Of a stretch of DNA of 64,000 nucleotides, positions 34,930 to 45,103 are shown piece by piece. Source of the stretch: an uncultured Pseudomonadales bacterium (GTDB lineage Bacteria; Pseudomonadota; Gammaproteobacteria; Pseudomonadales; Azotimanducaceae); contig CALKBV010000007.1 of NCBI GenBank assembly GCA_937775265.1, positions 124,001 to 188,000 of the forward strand, read 5' to 3'. The notes under the pieces are model-generated. The model was not told the DNA's origin. It searched no databases and saw nothing but the letters and a program-made list of their open reading frames with translations. The position numbers and the translations under genes were made by a program. Each line of letters starts with the position of its first letter. The first letter of the stretch is position 1.

Positions 34930-35790
34930 CTAGCTCAACTTAAGTACGTGCCTCGCATTACCACTCAAGAATTTTGGCCAAACGTCATCTTTAAGCGGCA
35001 AGTCCTGCATATCACTCATAATGCGATCCAGTGACAATCCCATGGGAAAATATCCACCATAAATAATCTTGTTGCTTCCCCTGGAGTTTGCATAATCAAT
35101 GATGGATTTGGGATAAAACTTAGGCGCAAAAGCCGTTGTTGAGTAATAAAGGTTGGGCCATTTCAACATTAACTTGATCGCAAGGTCCTCCCAGGGTTCA
35201 CACCCGTGTCGAGTGACAAATACCAATTCGGGAAAGTCGTACATAACCTGATCAATCAATTCAACATTTTGCGGCCACATCGGGAATCTTGGCCCGGGAA
35301 CACCCGCACAGGAAAAAATAGGTAAATCCAGCTCAACACATTTGGCATAGATGGGGTACATCTTCGCGTCATTGATTCCGACCTGAGGATTGAAACCAGC
35401 GTTGAATGCACCAAACGAACGGACACCATACTCTTCATACTGACGAACCATATCGCGAACACCCTCCATACCTTTGTTAGGGTCAACACTGCCCTGCCCA
35501 ACAAACCTATCCGGGTGCTCCTTCAAAGCCTTCCGCGAAACTTCTCCGCCTACTCCGATAAGACCGATTTCAACGCCGTGCTTATCCATTGCATTTAATG
35601 TAAGGGCGACCGGGTCCTCCGAGCTGCCGTAAAGCTCCTTGGGCACCTGCTTGAACATATACTCAACCGGGAACTCGAATTTGGCAGAGGGGTCCTTCAA
35701 CTGTTCGCGAATGAAGTCATACATCGCAAAATCTTCGGCCGGAAAGCCAATCATAGTATCGACGATACCGATACCTTCAGGTATAAGCAT
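34930..35790 (-). CDS. Amidohydrolase-2 family protein with altered metal site
   Basis: A 286-residue TIM-barrel protein of the amidohydrolase-2 family. Members normally bind a metal through an N-terminal D-x-H-x-H and a late aspartate in a GxDYP-like motif. Here the N-terminal site reads D11-T-M-I-G and the late site reads YGGYFPMG, with tyrosine for aspartate, while the middle TRHGCEPWED is kept. It may not be a hydrolase at all. The start has AGGAGG directly upstream. It follows a paralogue with a more normal site by 18 bases. Confidence 0.8.
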   Translation of the reverse strand: MLIPEGIGIVDTMIGFPAEDFAMYDFIREQLKDPSAKFEFPVEYMFKQVPKELYGSSEDPVALTLNAMDKHGVEIGLIGVGGEVSRKALKEHPDRFVGQGSVDPNKGMEGVRDMVRQYEEYGVRSFGAFNAGFNPQVGINDAKMYPIYAKCVELDLPIFSCAGVPGPRFPMWPQNVELIDQVMYDFPELVFVTRHGCEPWEDLAIKLMLKWPNLYYSTTAFAPKFYPKSIIDYANSRGSNKIIYGGYFPMGLSLDRIMSDMQDLPLKDDVWPKFLSGNARHVLKLS

Positions 35791-35808
35791 GGAGACCTCC
35801 TTTTAGGC

Positions 35809-37023
35809 TCAACTGGACAGCGCGTTTTGGAAGAGATAACACATAGAGTCTCGCGGTATATCTTCCTTGGGCAGCGCTTTGTTCACTTGCTCGGGAGTGG
35901 GACCAAATTGATTAGCCAGGGGCAATAGTTTATCCACATCAAAGTTGTAAACCTCGGCGGCATTCAAACCCAGCAGTTTGCGGCGATATTCTTCCGGCAC
36001 CTCATCGAATGTCAACCTCAGAGACTCAAGATTGTAGGGGAATGTCCCCTCGTAGTGAGGATAGTCGTTACCCCAAAGAACTTTCTCTACACCTATTAAC
36101 TCAATGCCCGCCAGATCATCCTTACTGGGGAAACTCGCGCCATACCAGACATTCTGTTTGGCGTAATGACTGGGGGGCTCTGACAGCACCCATTTCTGAT
36201 CGCCATAATTCAACTCCCCAATGGCGCCGGCACTCATTCCCATATGAATTCGATCCATCTGTGCTAGTAGCGGCGGTGCCCATGCACAGCCGGATTCAGT
36301 GAGGACATATTTCAACTTCGGGAACTTCTCGAACACACCACTCATAATCAAATGGCGGAATCCAGCCTGGCAATAGTAAGTGACTTCGGTGACCCACAGT
36401 GCTTGTCCCACCATGGAATCACCGTAATCCGGTGAACCCTGACCCGAATGCTGATTCATCACCAGATCGTGATCCTGGATAGCGGCGAAGACTCGATCCC
36501 AGCCCGGATCAAACAGCGGCTTAAGCCAGGTACAATCCGGCGGGATCAGGGGCAACATTACGCCACCGCGCAACCCTGCCTCTGCGATGAACTCAATATC
36601 TTTTATCGCCTCATCAAAGTCGTTTGGAAGAATCAAGCCGATTCCCGCTCGCCTATCCGGATCCTCTGCACAAAAATCTTTCAACCACCGGTTATGTGCC
36701 CTAATACCCGCCAGAGCCAATTCGTACTCCTCTGGTCTTGGTGGCGGTGCCGTAACGATGCTCTTATTAAAGAAAGGTGGCACGGTATTAGGAAATACAA
36801 CCTCGCCAACAACCCCCTGACTGTTTTGGTCACTGGTACGAATATCGAGGTCCCAGTTACGCATCTTCTTATTGCCATAGTGCGCCTGGGATGGGTTTTT
36901 GTACCCCCCTCGCCATGCGTCAAATTGCTCCCGATAACCGGGGTCAAGATACTCCCTATACTGTTCATGACTCCCACCGGCATGGGTGTCAGCTGTAATT
37001 AGAAGGTAAGGGTCATTGTTCAA
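35809..37023 (-). CDS. Amidohydrolase-2 family protein
   Basis: A 404-residue amidohydrolase of the same superfamily as decarboxylases and hydrolases acting on aromatic or cyclic acids. The N-terminal site is D12-T-H14-A-G, and the late metal site GNDYPHYEGTFP is intact, with NQHSGQG providing another histidine. It starts with TTG (codon 37023-37021), with AAAGGCGA seven bases upstream; no ATG is in frame nearby. It lies between an EthD-like gene and the altered paralogue, all on one strand and closely spaced. Its substrate is unknown. Confidence 0.85.
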   Translation of the reverse strand: MNNDPYLLITADTHAGGSHEQYREYLDPGYREQFDAWRGGYKNPSQAHYGNKKMRNWDLDIRTSDQNSQGVVGEVVFPNTVPPFFNKSIVTAPPPRPEEYELALAGIRAHNRWLKDFCAEDPDRRAGIGLILPNDFDEAIKDIEFIAEAGLRGGVMLPLIPPDCTWLKPLFDPGWDRVFAAIQDHDLVMNQHSGQGSPDYGDSMVGQALWVTEVTYYCQAGFRHLIMSGVFEKFPKLKYVLTESGCAWAPPLLAQMDRIHMGMSAGAIGELNYGDQKWVLSEPPSHYAKQNVWYGASFPSKDDLAGIELIGVEKVLWGNDYPHYEGTFPYNLESLRLTFDEVPEEYRRKLLGLNAAEVYNFDVDKLLPLANQFGPTPEQVNKALPKEDIPRDSMCYLFQNALSS

Positions 37024-37036
37024 AATAAGTCGCCTT

Positions 37037-37393
37037 TCAGGTTAAGTCTGATTCACACTCTTCTACGAGGTAAGATCGCATGAAACGAATATCGAAAACT
37101 TTCGCTTCGTCCTCTTGTATCTCTTTCGCAACTTCCGGCGCACTGAGTGCCCTGCCGCAAGCTTCATAGGTCGCCTGGTCGGGGTACCAGATTTCAAGAA
37201 AGACATCGTATTCCGGATCCCGAAGCTGCCCATCACGATCCGTGTTTGGATTAGTAAATCGTCGCAGATAGCGAGTCGCATAACCCTTCAGGTATTTTTC
37301 ACCGATCAATCGATGTTTGGTTTCATAGTATTCCCTAAACTCGGGAACACTCATGCCAGGGCGTCTTTTCATTGGCATTACGAGTTTTATCAT
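37037..37393 (-). CDS. EthD domain-containing protein
   Basis: A 118-residue ferredoxin-like alpha-beta barrel protein of the EthD type: MIKLVMPMKRRPGMSVPEF, then YYETKHRLIGEKY and a late DVFLEIWYPDQATYEA. EthD was described beside the ethyl-tert-butyl-ether oxygenase, but the family is broad and includes small decarboxylases and monooxygenase-like proteins. It is the first gene of the amidohydrolase operon, 13 bases before the next start, and may be a small catalytic partner. Confidence 0.82.
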   Translation of the reverse strand: MIKLVMPMKRRPGMSVPEFREYYETKHRLIGEKYLKGYATRYLRRFTNPNTDRDGQLRDPEYDVFLEIWYPDQATYEACGRALSAPEVAKEIQEDEAKVFDIRFMRSYLVEECESDLT

Positions 37394-37522
37394 TTTTGTT
37401 CTCAGTCTTGTTATCTGCCAGATAACCAGAGAGTACCTGATATCAATTCACATGTGGAACTGGGTGATGTGACGCGGCTATACTGGCTGGACTTCTTTCA
37501 AGATAACACAAGGACAAATAAT

Positions 37523-37921
37523 ATGGCTCATACTGGCCAATGCCTCTGTGGCGAGATCACTTACGAATTCCCTAATGACCCTGCGATGTCCGGCGTCTGT
37601 CATTGCAAAAATTGCCAGCGCCAGGCTGGTTCTGCTTTTTCAACAATTGCCGGCGTTCCCAAGGCCGAGTTCGAGATCACCGGAGAACCGAAAATCTATC
37701 AGGACAGCGATACCGATAGCGGAAGTACTGTAGAACGTTTTTTTTGTGGTACTTGTGGCTCACCGATTTACTCGGCCATTCCAGCCCAACCCGACTTGCT
37801 GTTCCTTAAGACTGGCACACTTGACGATACTTCAGCGTTCACTCCAGGTTTTCATGTTTGGTGTAGCACCAAACAGAACTGGGTAACGCTTGACGAAAGC
37901 GTTCCACAGATGGAGAAGTAG
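37523..37921 (+). CDS. GFA-family zinc-binding protein
   Basis: A 132-residue protein of the glutathione-dependent formaldehyde-activating (GFA) family. The zinc-binding cysteines are present as CLCGEITYE, CHCKNCQRQ and CGTCGS. The ATG at 37523 has AAGGAC about eight bases upstream and gives the normal family length; an upstream frame back to 37115 overlaps the divergent EthD gene and is not coding. Most relatives are of unknown function; the name comes from an enzyme that speeds up formaldehyde-glutathione adduct formation, a role since questioned. Confidence 0.88.
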   Translation: MAHTGQCLCGEITYEFPNDPAMSGVCHCKNCQRQAGSAFSTIAGVPKAEFEITGEPKIYQDSDTDSGSTVERFFCGTCGSPIYSAIPAQPDLLFLKTGTLDDTSAFTPGFHVWCSTKQNWVTLDESVPQMEK

Positions 37922-37979
37922 CGCCCTTAGTAGAGCCAGAGTGGTGATTTACAGTTGAAATTCTTCCTGGAGAGTAGCA

Positions 37980-38459
37980 ATGACGGCGGACAAACTTTCA
38001 AATAGCCAGCTTCGGACTATCCTCGAAGAGGCCTCTACGATCGCGATAGTCGGTCTATCCGGCAACTGGTTCAGGCCAAGTTACTTTGCTGCAAAGTATC
38101 TGCTGGACCACGGTTACAAGGTTATTCCCGTTAACCCCAACTATGACGAAATACTGGGCCAGCCCTGCGTGCCTGATCTTGCGTCAATCGATGAGCCTGT
38201 GGATGTCGTTGATCTCTTTCAACGAGCAGAGCATATACCCGGCTTTATTGATGGCGCAGCGAAGCTGGACGCCAAGGTTTTCTGGATGCAACTTGGCATC
38301 GCTAACGAACAAGCCGCCACAGAGGCCAGAGATAAAGGGATGACGGTGGTAATGGACCGCTGCATGAAAATCGAATACGCCCGACTCTTCGGCGGCCTTA
38401 ACTGGTCCGGCGTCAACACGGGAATCATCTCTAGTAAGCGCCCGCGGCGTGTTATATAA
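37980..38459 (+). CDS. CoA-binding domain protein
   Basis: A 159-residue protein with the Rossmann-like CoA-binding domain of succinyl-CoA ligase alpha subunits: IAIVGLSGNWFRPSYFAAKYL, GYKVIPVNPNYDEILGQPC and VVDLFQRAEHIPGF. Stand-alone proteins like this (YccU type) are common and of unknown role. GGAGAG lies seven bases before the ATG. The last codons, encoding KRPRRVI, are formed by the first unit of a 23-bp tandem repeat, so the C-terminus may have been added by repeat growth. Confidence 0.85.
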   Translation: MTADKLSNSQLRTILEEASTIAIVGLSGNWFRPSYFAAKYLLDHGYKVIPVNPNYDEILGQPCVPDLASIDEPVDVVDLFQRAEHIPGFIDGAAKLDAKVFWMQLGIANEQAATEARDKGMTVVMDRCMKIEYARLFGGLNWSGVNTGIISSKRPRRVI

Positions 38460-38605
38460 AGCGCCCGCAGCGTGTCCTATAAACAGCCCGCAGCGTGTCC
38501 TATAAACAGCCCGCAGCGTGTCCTATAAACAGCCCGCAGCGTGTCCTATATACAGCCCGCAGCGTGTCCTATATACAGCCCGCAGCGTGTCCTATAAACA
38601 GCCCG
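38441..38605 (+). repeat. 23-bp tandem repeat array
   Basis: A unit of 23 bases with the core CCCGCAGCGTGTCCTATA is repeated seven times at exact 23-base spacing, with a partial eighth copy: core starts at 38441, 38464, 38487, 38510, 38533, 38556, 38579 and 38602. Copies differ only at a few positions (TAAA or TATA), and the first is most diverged. The first unit contains the end and stop codon of the CoA-binding protein gene, and the array ends 36 bases before metY. Confidence 0.92.
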
Positions 38606-38623
38606 CTGTGGGGGGCGTAATAA

Positions 38624-39928
<1,305 letters not shown>

Positions 39929-40051
39929 TAATAATTAGGGCACCAGGAAACCATTCTGGCACCGTCTGGAGGAGCTCAGGCTAAGTTAAAAGATCGGCAG
40001 GACTCTGGATGTTATTCTGGATGAACACGCAGAAAACAGCGTGAAAACAAC

Positions 40052-41110
40052 CTAAACTCTTTCAAAAACATCTGCCCATTCCTCGAGGGCAGATTCCTGG
40101 CCATGAACCAGCTGGATCGCGAACTGGCTGTATCCAGCTTCACCCAACTGCCTGATTCTATCGACGAGCTCGTCAGACGAACCGCTGAATGATGTTGCCT
40201 GCACAAGTTCAGGCGTAATCAGTTTCTTTTCCTCTTCCCTGAGAAACATTAGATGGCCGCGATGGATCGTCAGGTACTTTGCGTCCTCTGGTTGGTAATC
40301 TTTTAACAAAGGCTTGTACTCATTGACGATCGCTGAGATATCCTCCGGAAGCTTCAAAGGCACCGGCATCACTCCATCGAGCATGTTATGGAACATCACT
40401 GCCGTCCACGGGGCGGCCTGGGCCATTAATTTTTCCCGATTTTCAGCATCGGTACCGTTGAGTACCGCGCCCAGCGCGAACACCGTGCTGTGCTGCGCCG
40501 CCTCATCGATACCAGTTCCCTGCCAGGACTGCTGCATATCTTGAAGCTCCCTGATCAAGGAGACAGGGTCACTACCAAAATTCAGCCACCCGGCTTTCAT
40601 TTCCGCCACAAGGCGACGGGCTTTCGGACCCATTGCAGAGATGTGCAAATCCACTGGGTCGTCAATATTAATTAATCCAAGATCAGGATTCAGGAAACGA
40701 ATTTTCCGCGCCTGATCCTCCAAATCCCACTCTATTGTCTCGCCAAGTAACAGCGACTGAACCCGCTCTATGTAGCGTTTCATCTTTGCAAGCGCAATCG
40801 GCTTAAGCCCCATGGTTCTGCGACCGGTGAAACCTGTACCAACGCCAAAGTCGATACGACCCGGCGCCAGTTTGTTCAGGGTTGCGAACGCATTCGCCGT
40901 CACCGGCTCGATTCTATTGGATGGAATCAGGACGCCGGTACCCAGTCGAATGGATGATGTGTTTGCTGCAGCAAGTGCCATGCAGATAAAAACATCCGGA
41001 TTCAGAAGCTGGGTGTCATAGAACCAGCTTGAGTGGAAACCCAGTTCTTCTGCTCGCTTTACATGCTTCCAGGAATCGGTTTCAGAAGCGACGGCGACAG
41101 CAAATTCCAT
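40052..41110 (-). CDS. LLM-class flavin-dependent oxidoreductase
   Basis: A 352-residue luciferase-like monooxygenase or F420/FMN-dependent reductase with the TIM-barrel signatures AEELGFHSSWFYDTQLL, LGTGVLIPSNRIEPVTANAFATLN and RIDFGVGTGFTGRRTMGL. The cofactor (FMN or F420) cannot be settled; no F420-synthesis gene is in the window. Its start overlaps the stop of the upstream SDR gene (TAATG), so the two are a coupled pair, facing away from an ArsR-type regulator. Confidence 0.85.
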   Translation of the reverse strand: MEFAVAVASETDSWKHVKRAEELGFHSSWFYDTQLLNPDVFICMALAAANTSSIRLGTGVLIPSNRIEPVTANAFATLNKLAPGRIDFGVGTGFTGRRTMGLKPIALAKMKRYIERVQSLLLGETIEWDLEDQARKIRFLNPDLGLINIDDPVDLHISAMGPKARRLVAEMKAGWLNFGSDPVSLIRELQDMQQSWQGTGIDEAAQHSTVFALGAVLNGTDAENREKLMAQAAPWTAVMFHNMLDGVMPVPLKLPEDISAIVNEYKPLLKDYQPEDAKYLTIHRGHLMFLREEEKKLITPELVQATSFSGSSDELVDRIRQLGEAGYSQFAIQLVHGQESALEEWADVFERV

Positions 41111-41922
41111 TAGCTATTCCTTTGAGCGTATTTCGTTGTTGGACGAGAACCATTTTCATCAAAGAGATCAAATTCCGCAACGAGATCTTCCACCCACTGG
41201 ATGGTACCGGTGCGAGGCATCATGTCATCCGACATGAGCAATGAAGTGGCCGCCCGCCCAACGAGCAATGGCGTTTGTGACTGAGACAGGTCCATACCCT
41301 GTTCCTCTGCAGCATCCTGAATAAATTCAGTCGACACAGAACCTGGATACAGCGCACAGGCAGGAATACCCTTTGGCTCAAGCTCAACTGCCATGTCTGC
41401 CGTTAAGCGGTCAAGGCCTGCTTTACCAGCACCATAAGACGAAGAAAAGTGATAACTCTGACCACCCGGTGACGACACATTCAACATTCGTGCATTGTCA
41501 CTTTCGAACATCAACCCGGCAGCGTGCCAACTCGCGACATAATGCGCCCGCAAGCCAATACCAACCTGATCATCCCAAATCGAGATGGGGTGATCCCAAT
41601 AACCGCCACCCCAGGCTGGCGGACTCGGAATCTTGTAGACATTATTAACAAGAATATCGATACGGCCTGCTTCTTGACCAATCTGCTCAAACAACCGTGC
41701 GATGTCATCGTCATCACCGTGATCACACCGGATAGCATGACCCTCACCGCCAGCCTCAGTGACCTGGCGCGCTGTCGTGTCGATGGTTCGATCACCATCA
41801 CCGATAGTTCTGCCCGTCGCGTATACAGTACAGCCCTGCTCTGCCAGCGCCAGAGCAATCCCTTTGCCAATTCCTCGACTTGAACCCGTGACAACAGCAA
41901 TCTGCCCTTTTAAATCACTCAC
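41110..41922 (-). CDS. SDR family oxidoreductase, DHRS1-like
   Basis: A 270-residue short-chain dehydrogenase with TGSSRGIG, VNNVYKIPSP, the serine in LNVSSPGGQSY and the catalytic Y-x3-K in SYGAGKAGLDRL. The NVYKIP and SPPAWGGGYWD features and the charged end resemble DHRS1-type reductases. It is coupled to the LLM oxidoreductase and divergent from the ArsR-type gene, which may repress the pair. Substrate unknown. Confidence 0.85.
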   Translation of the reverse strand: MSDLKGQIAVVTGSSRGIGKGIALALAEQGCTVYATGRTIGDGDRTIDTTARQVTEAGGEGHAIRCDHGDDDDIARLFEQIGQEAGRIDILVNNVYKIPSPPAWGGGYWDHPISIWDDQVGIGLRAHYVASWHAAGLMFESDNARMLNVSSPGGQSYHFSSSYGAGKAGLDRLTADMAVELEPKGIPACALYPGSVSTEFIQDAAEEQGMDLSQSQTPLLVGRAATSLLMSDDMMPRTGTIQWVEDLVAEFDLFDENGSRPTTKYAQRNS

Positions 41923-42047
41923 ATCTAACCCCTAATCTTGTTTGATAACAATAATGAAAGTAGAAGGATAGCCCATGGTCCTCCGAGATAGCTACGAGAC
42001 ATCACTGGATAGTTAACGGTCGAAAACAATTTATTATATTCCTTTAC

Positions 42048-42065
42048 AGTTATATAACTATATAG
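42048..42065. promoter_or_regulatory. AT-rich palindrome, possible ArsR operator
   Basis: AGTTATATAACT at 42048-42059 is a perfect 12-base palindrome and is directly followed by a second small one, CTATATAG (42058-42065). It lies 15 to 30 bases before the ArsR-type gene and about 130 bases from the divergent SDR start. ArsR-family operators are usually AT-rich inverted repeats in this position. Confidence 0.45.
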
Positions 42066-42079
42066 ATATATTTTTGTCC

Positions 42080-42406
42080 ATGGATACATTCACTGCCCTG
42101 GCAGAACCCAATCGCCGCCGACTACTCGAAGCCATCCGGCAGGAACCCTGCACTGTTAGTATGCTGGTTACCCGATCCGACCTCAGTCAGCCCGCGGTGT
42201 CCAAGCACCTTAAACACCTGCGGGAAGCGAACCTGGTAGTAGTGAAGCCCGATGGCCAAAAGCGCTGGTACTCGCTGAACCCGACCCCCCTCGAAGAAAT
42301 GGAGGAATTTCTTGAACCCTACAGGCAGTTGTTCCTGACCCGACTGGACGCCCTGGAGCAGCATTTTGATTTGACGAGCCGGACAGAGACTAACGAGGGG
42401 GACTAA
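42080..42406 (+). CDS. ArsR-family transcriptional regulator
   Basis: A 108-residue winged-helix regulator. The N-terminus FTALAEPNRRRLLEAIRQEP is typical of the autorepressor-type ArsR subgroup without metal-binding cysteines, and the recognition helix is SQPAVSKHLKHLREANLV. No CxC metal motif of the ArsR/SmtB type is present, so it probably does not sense arsenic or zinc. ATG 42080 is preferred over a TTG two codons upstream. It likely controls itself and the divergent SDR/LLM pair through the palindrome upstream. Confidence 0.88.
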   Translation: MDTFTALAEPNRRRLLEAIRQEPCTVSMLVTRSDLSQPAVSKHLKHLREANLVVVKPDGQKRWYSLNPTPLEEMEEFLEPYRQLFLTRLDALEQHFDLTSRTETNEGD

Positions 42407-42643
42407 TCGCTCGGATGAGCTCTCCTCGAAAGTCATTCCCGACTTTGAACAAAAGACCCGGATGATTTACGGACAGATAATTCCCCTTAGAAAAGACAGT
42501 GAAGAATCTGAGACGCCGGTGATCGGCCAATGAACCGATCCCGCAGATCTTCACGAGCACCAAGATGAGCTTCCCCGAAATACCAATACCCGCACCCCAA
42601 GGCCCACCTGCCATTCAGATGCTAACCCAGATAAACTGATTTC

Positions 42644-43612
42644 ATGACAACCGTTCTATTTTTATTGGCCGGCCTGACCATGCTGCTCGTGGGCGGTGCA
42701 TCCCTTGTTCGCGGCGCTTCCGGTATTGCCGAGGCACATGGAATATCGCCACTCGTTGTCGGCCTAACCGTTGTCGCATTCGGCACCAGCGCACCTGAGC
42801 TTGTGGTAAATGTTCTGGGCGCCATAGACGGCGAAACCGACATTGCGTTCGGCAACATCGCTGGATCCAATCTTGCGAACCTTGGACTGGTTCTTGGCAC
42901 GGCAGCGCTGATCGCGCCGATTGCGATTGAAGGACAAATTATCAGGCGTGAATTGCCTTTGCTCCTTCTGGCTACAACCGCCCTGCTGATCATGACGCTA
43001 GACTCACAACTAAAGGGTTTTGACCCAGTACTTGATCGGTCTGATGGGTTAGTGCTGCTCTTGTTGTTCGGTATTTTCGTTTACATCATGATAATGGACT
43101 TTTTCAGACAGGCGGAGGATCCACTACTTACCACCATTGCGAGTTTGTCCCCACAGCTCGAAACCAAAACTTCACGAGCCTGGATGTTTATCCTGGCTGG
43201 AATCTTTTTCCTGGGCCTCGGAGGCGATCTGGCAATAACCCATGGGGTAAAACTCGCAGGAGTACTGAACGTTTCGACAACCATTATTGGTATGGCCGTC
43301 ATCGCAATCGGCACCAGCCTTCCCGAATTTGTCACATCGATCATCGCCGCGATGCGCAAGGAAGCAGACCTGTGCGTGGGCAACGTCATAGGCTCGAACA
43401 TTTTTAACATTCTGCTGGTACTGCCCATCAGTTCTCTGGTTTATCCGCTATCGATACCGGAAGACGGTACAACGGACATCATCGCCACCTTGCTATTGGC
43501 AGCTGTGTTAATCCCGGTGTTTATTATGCGCGGCCAAATAATGAGTCGAACCGTCGGCGGGATTTTCCTTGGCGCTTATCTGCTCTATATGTACTTGAGA
43601 ATCACAGGCTGA
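42644..43612 (+). CDS. Sodium/calcium exchanger, second copy
   Basis: A 322-residue CaCA-family antiporter with the two alpha-repeats: GTSAPELVVNVLGAIDG with GNIAGSNLANLGLVLG, and GTSLPEFVTSIIAAMRKEAD with GNVIGSNIFNILLVL. About ten hydrophobic segments are visible. It is diverged from the copy at 21296-22243, including different central loops, so the two may differ in ions or regulation. It is a single gene between the ArsR-type gene and a repeat-rich spacer. Confidence 0.9.
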   Translation: MTTVLFLLAGLTMLLVGGASLVRGASGIAEAHGISPLVVGLTVVAFGTSAPELVVNVLGAIDGETDIAFGNIAGSNLANLGLVLGTAALIAPIAIEGQIIRRELPLLLLATTALLIMTLDSQLKGFDPVLDRSDGLVLLLLFGIFVYIMIMDFFRQAEDPLLTTIASLSPQLETKTSRAWMFILAGIFFLGLGGDLAITHGVKLAGVLNVSTTIIGMAVIAIGTSLPEFVTSIIAAMRKEADLCVGNVIGSNIFNILLVLPISSLVYPLSIPEDGTTDIIATLLLAAVLIPVFIMRGQIMSRTVGGIFLGAYLLYMYLRITG

Positions 43613-43644
43613 CAAATACCGTCTCACTAAAAATCATCCAAACC

Positions 43645-43800
43645 GGCAAAGTCATCCCGACCAGCAAAGTCATCCCGAACGACAAGGTCAGCCCGACCGA
43701 AGCGGAGGGATCTCGTTGTACGAAGTAACCCAAATGGTCAGCACTGACCATGGCGCCAGGGATACCCAGCTGAAAATCTTTAGACTTCGCTCAGGGTCAC
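43645..43800. repeat. REP-like palindromic and direct repeats
   Basis: Three 18-bp direct repeats (43645-43662, 43663-43680, 43681-43698) with the core CAAAGTCATCCCGA lead into GAAGCGGAGGGATCTCG; an inverted, similar sequence lies at 43782-43800 (AGACTTCGCTCAGGGTCAC). This pattern, a GTCAxCCxGAxCGAAGCGxAGGGATCT-type motif in facing copies, resembles the intergenic REP-like elements common in many bacteria. It sits between two convergent genes. Confidence 0.55.
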
Positions 43801-43812
43801 GCCCTTTGGGCC

Positions 43813-44994
43813 TTAGATTTTCTGAATAATGGTTCCTGTACCAAGCCCACCACCACAACACATCGCGATTAAGCCGTATTCTCCGTCGGTGCGCTGCAAC
43901 TCATGTACTGCCTTTGTCGTCAAAAAACAGCCTGTCGCACCAAGAGGATGACCAAGCGCGATAGCACCGCCGTTAGGGTTAACCTTCGCCATGTCAGCTC
44001 CCACTGTTTTAGCCCAGCCGAGTACAACTGAAGCAAAAGCCTCATTGACCTCGAATACATCGATGTCAGAAATCTTGAGCCCGGTTTTCTTGAGCATTTT
44101 CTCAGTGGCGGGGATTGGACCTTCGAGCATCAGCACAGGGTCACAACCTACCAACTGGGCATCAATTACCCGCGCCATGGGCTTCACACCAAGCTCGGCA
44201 GCTTTGGATGCCGTCATGAGCAGGACGGCCGCAGCACCATCTGCAATCTGCGAGGAAGTTCCCGCAGTATGAATACCATCTTCCCTCGCAACAGGTTTTA
44301 GCCCTGCGAGTGCCTCGGGGCTGGTATCACGAAGAACTTCATCCTTCTGGAACACAAACGACTCATCTGTTCTCTTACCTTCATCGTCAAACACCGGCAC
44401 TTCCACAGGAATAATCTGGTTATCGAAATGACCACCGTCTACCGCTTGTTTGGCGCGTTCCTGGGACTGCAGACCAAAAGCGTCAGTGTCCTGTCGCGTG
44501 ATCTGGTATTTTTCTGCCATTCGTTCCGCACCCTCAAACTGACTGGTGAATTCATATTGTTCGAAGTACGAGCGGGAAACAGGTTTACCAAGCTCTGGTT
44601 TAAGACCCACTGAGTCTGTTCCAATCGGCAGTCGCGACATGTTCTCTACACCGCAGGCAATCACACATTCAGCCATACCTGAGCGGAGGATACTGGTCGC
44701 AAGGTGAACGGCTTCCTGCGAAGAACCACATTGGGAGTCAATAGTGATACAAGGCGTTTCTTGCGCCCCACCATGCGACAACCAAGCAGTTCTTGCGACG
44801 TTCATTCCCTGGGCGCCAAGTTTATTGATGCACCCGCCAATCACCTGGTCAACGTTGTCCGACGAAACATTACTTCGTTCCAGCATTTTCATCATCACAT
44901 GACCCAATGTGTCAGTAGGATGTACCAGACCGAGTGACCCGTTTCTTCTACCTACCGCAGAACGTGCGGCATCAACAATTACGACATCTTCCAT
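43813..44994 (-). CDS. Thiolase (acetyl-CoA acetyltransferase family)
   Basis: A 393-residue thiolase for carbon-carbon bond cleavage at the end of beta-oxidation, or for condensation. The nucleophile C89 is in SQCGSSQ, the histidine in GHPLGATG and the second cysteine in CCGGGLGTG. The loop and substrate region (VENMSRLPIGTDSVG) resemble FadA-like enzymes assigned to steroid or long-chain acyl-CoA breakdown, but this is not proof. It stands alone, divergent from a broken ferredoxin gene. Confidence 0.92.
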   Translation of the reverse strand: MEDVVIVDAARSAVGRRNGSLGLVHPTDTLGHVMMKMLERSNVSSDNVDQVIGGCINKLGAQGMNVARTAWLSHGGAQETPCITIDSQCGSSQEAVHLATSILRSGMAECVIACGVENMSRLPIGTDSVGLKPELGKPVSRSYFEQYEFTSQFEGAERMAEKYQITRQDTDAFGLQSQERAKQAVDGGHFDNQIIPVEVPVFDDEGKRTDESFVFQKDEVLRDTSPEALAGLKPVAREDGIHTAGTSSQIADGAAAVLLMTASKAAELGVKPMARVIDAQLVGCDPVLMLEGPIPATEKMLKKTGLKISDIDVFEVNEAFASVVLGWAKTVGADMAKVNPNGGAIALGHPLGATGCFLTTKAVHELQRTDGEYGLIAMCCGGGLGTGTIIQKI

Positions 44995-45103
44995 TTTGAT
45001 TTCCGAGGGTAATTTAAGAAAGTGGGCTATTGTGCCACAGCCGTGAAACCCTGCGAACTGCTATGATTCCGGCTGATTGCCCATTATTTGAACTGTTAAG
45101 CCC

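Noticed and set aside
38441..38605. CRISPR array
   Set aside because: Units follow each other with no spacers between them, so this is a simple tandem repeat.
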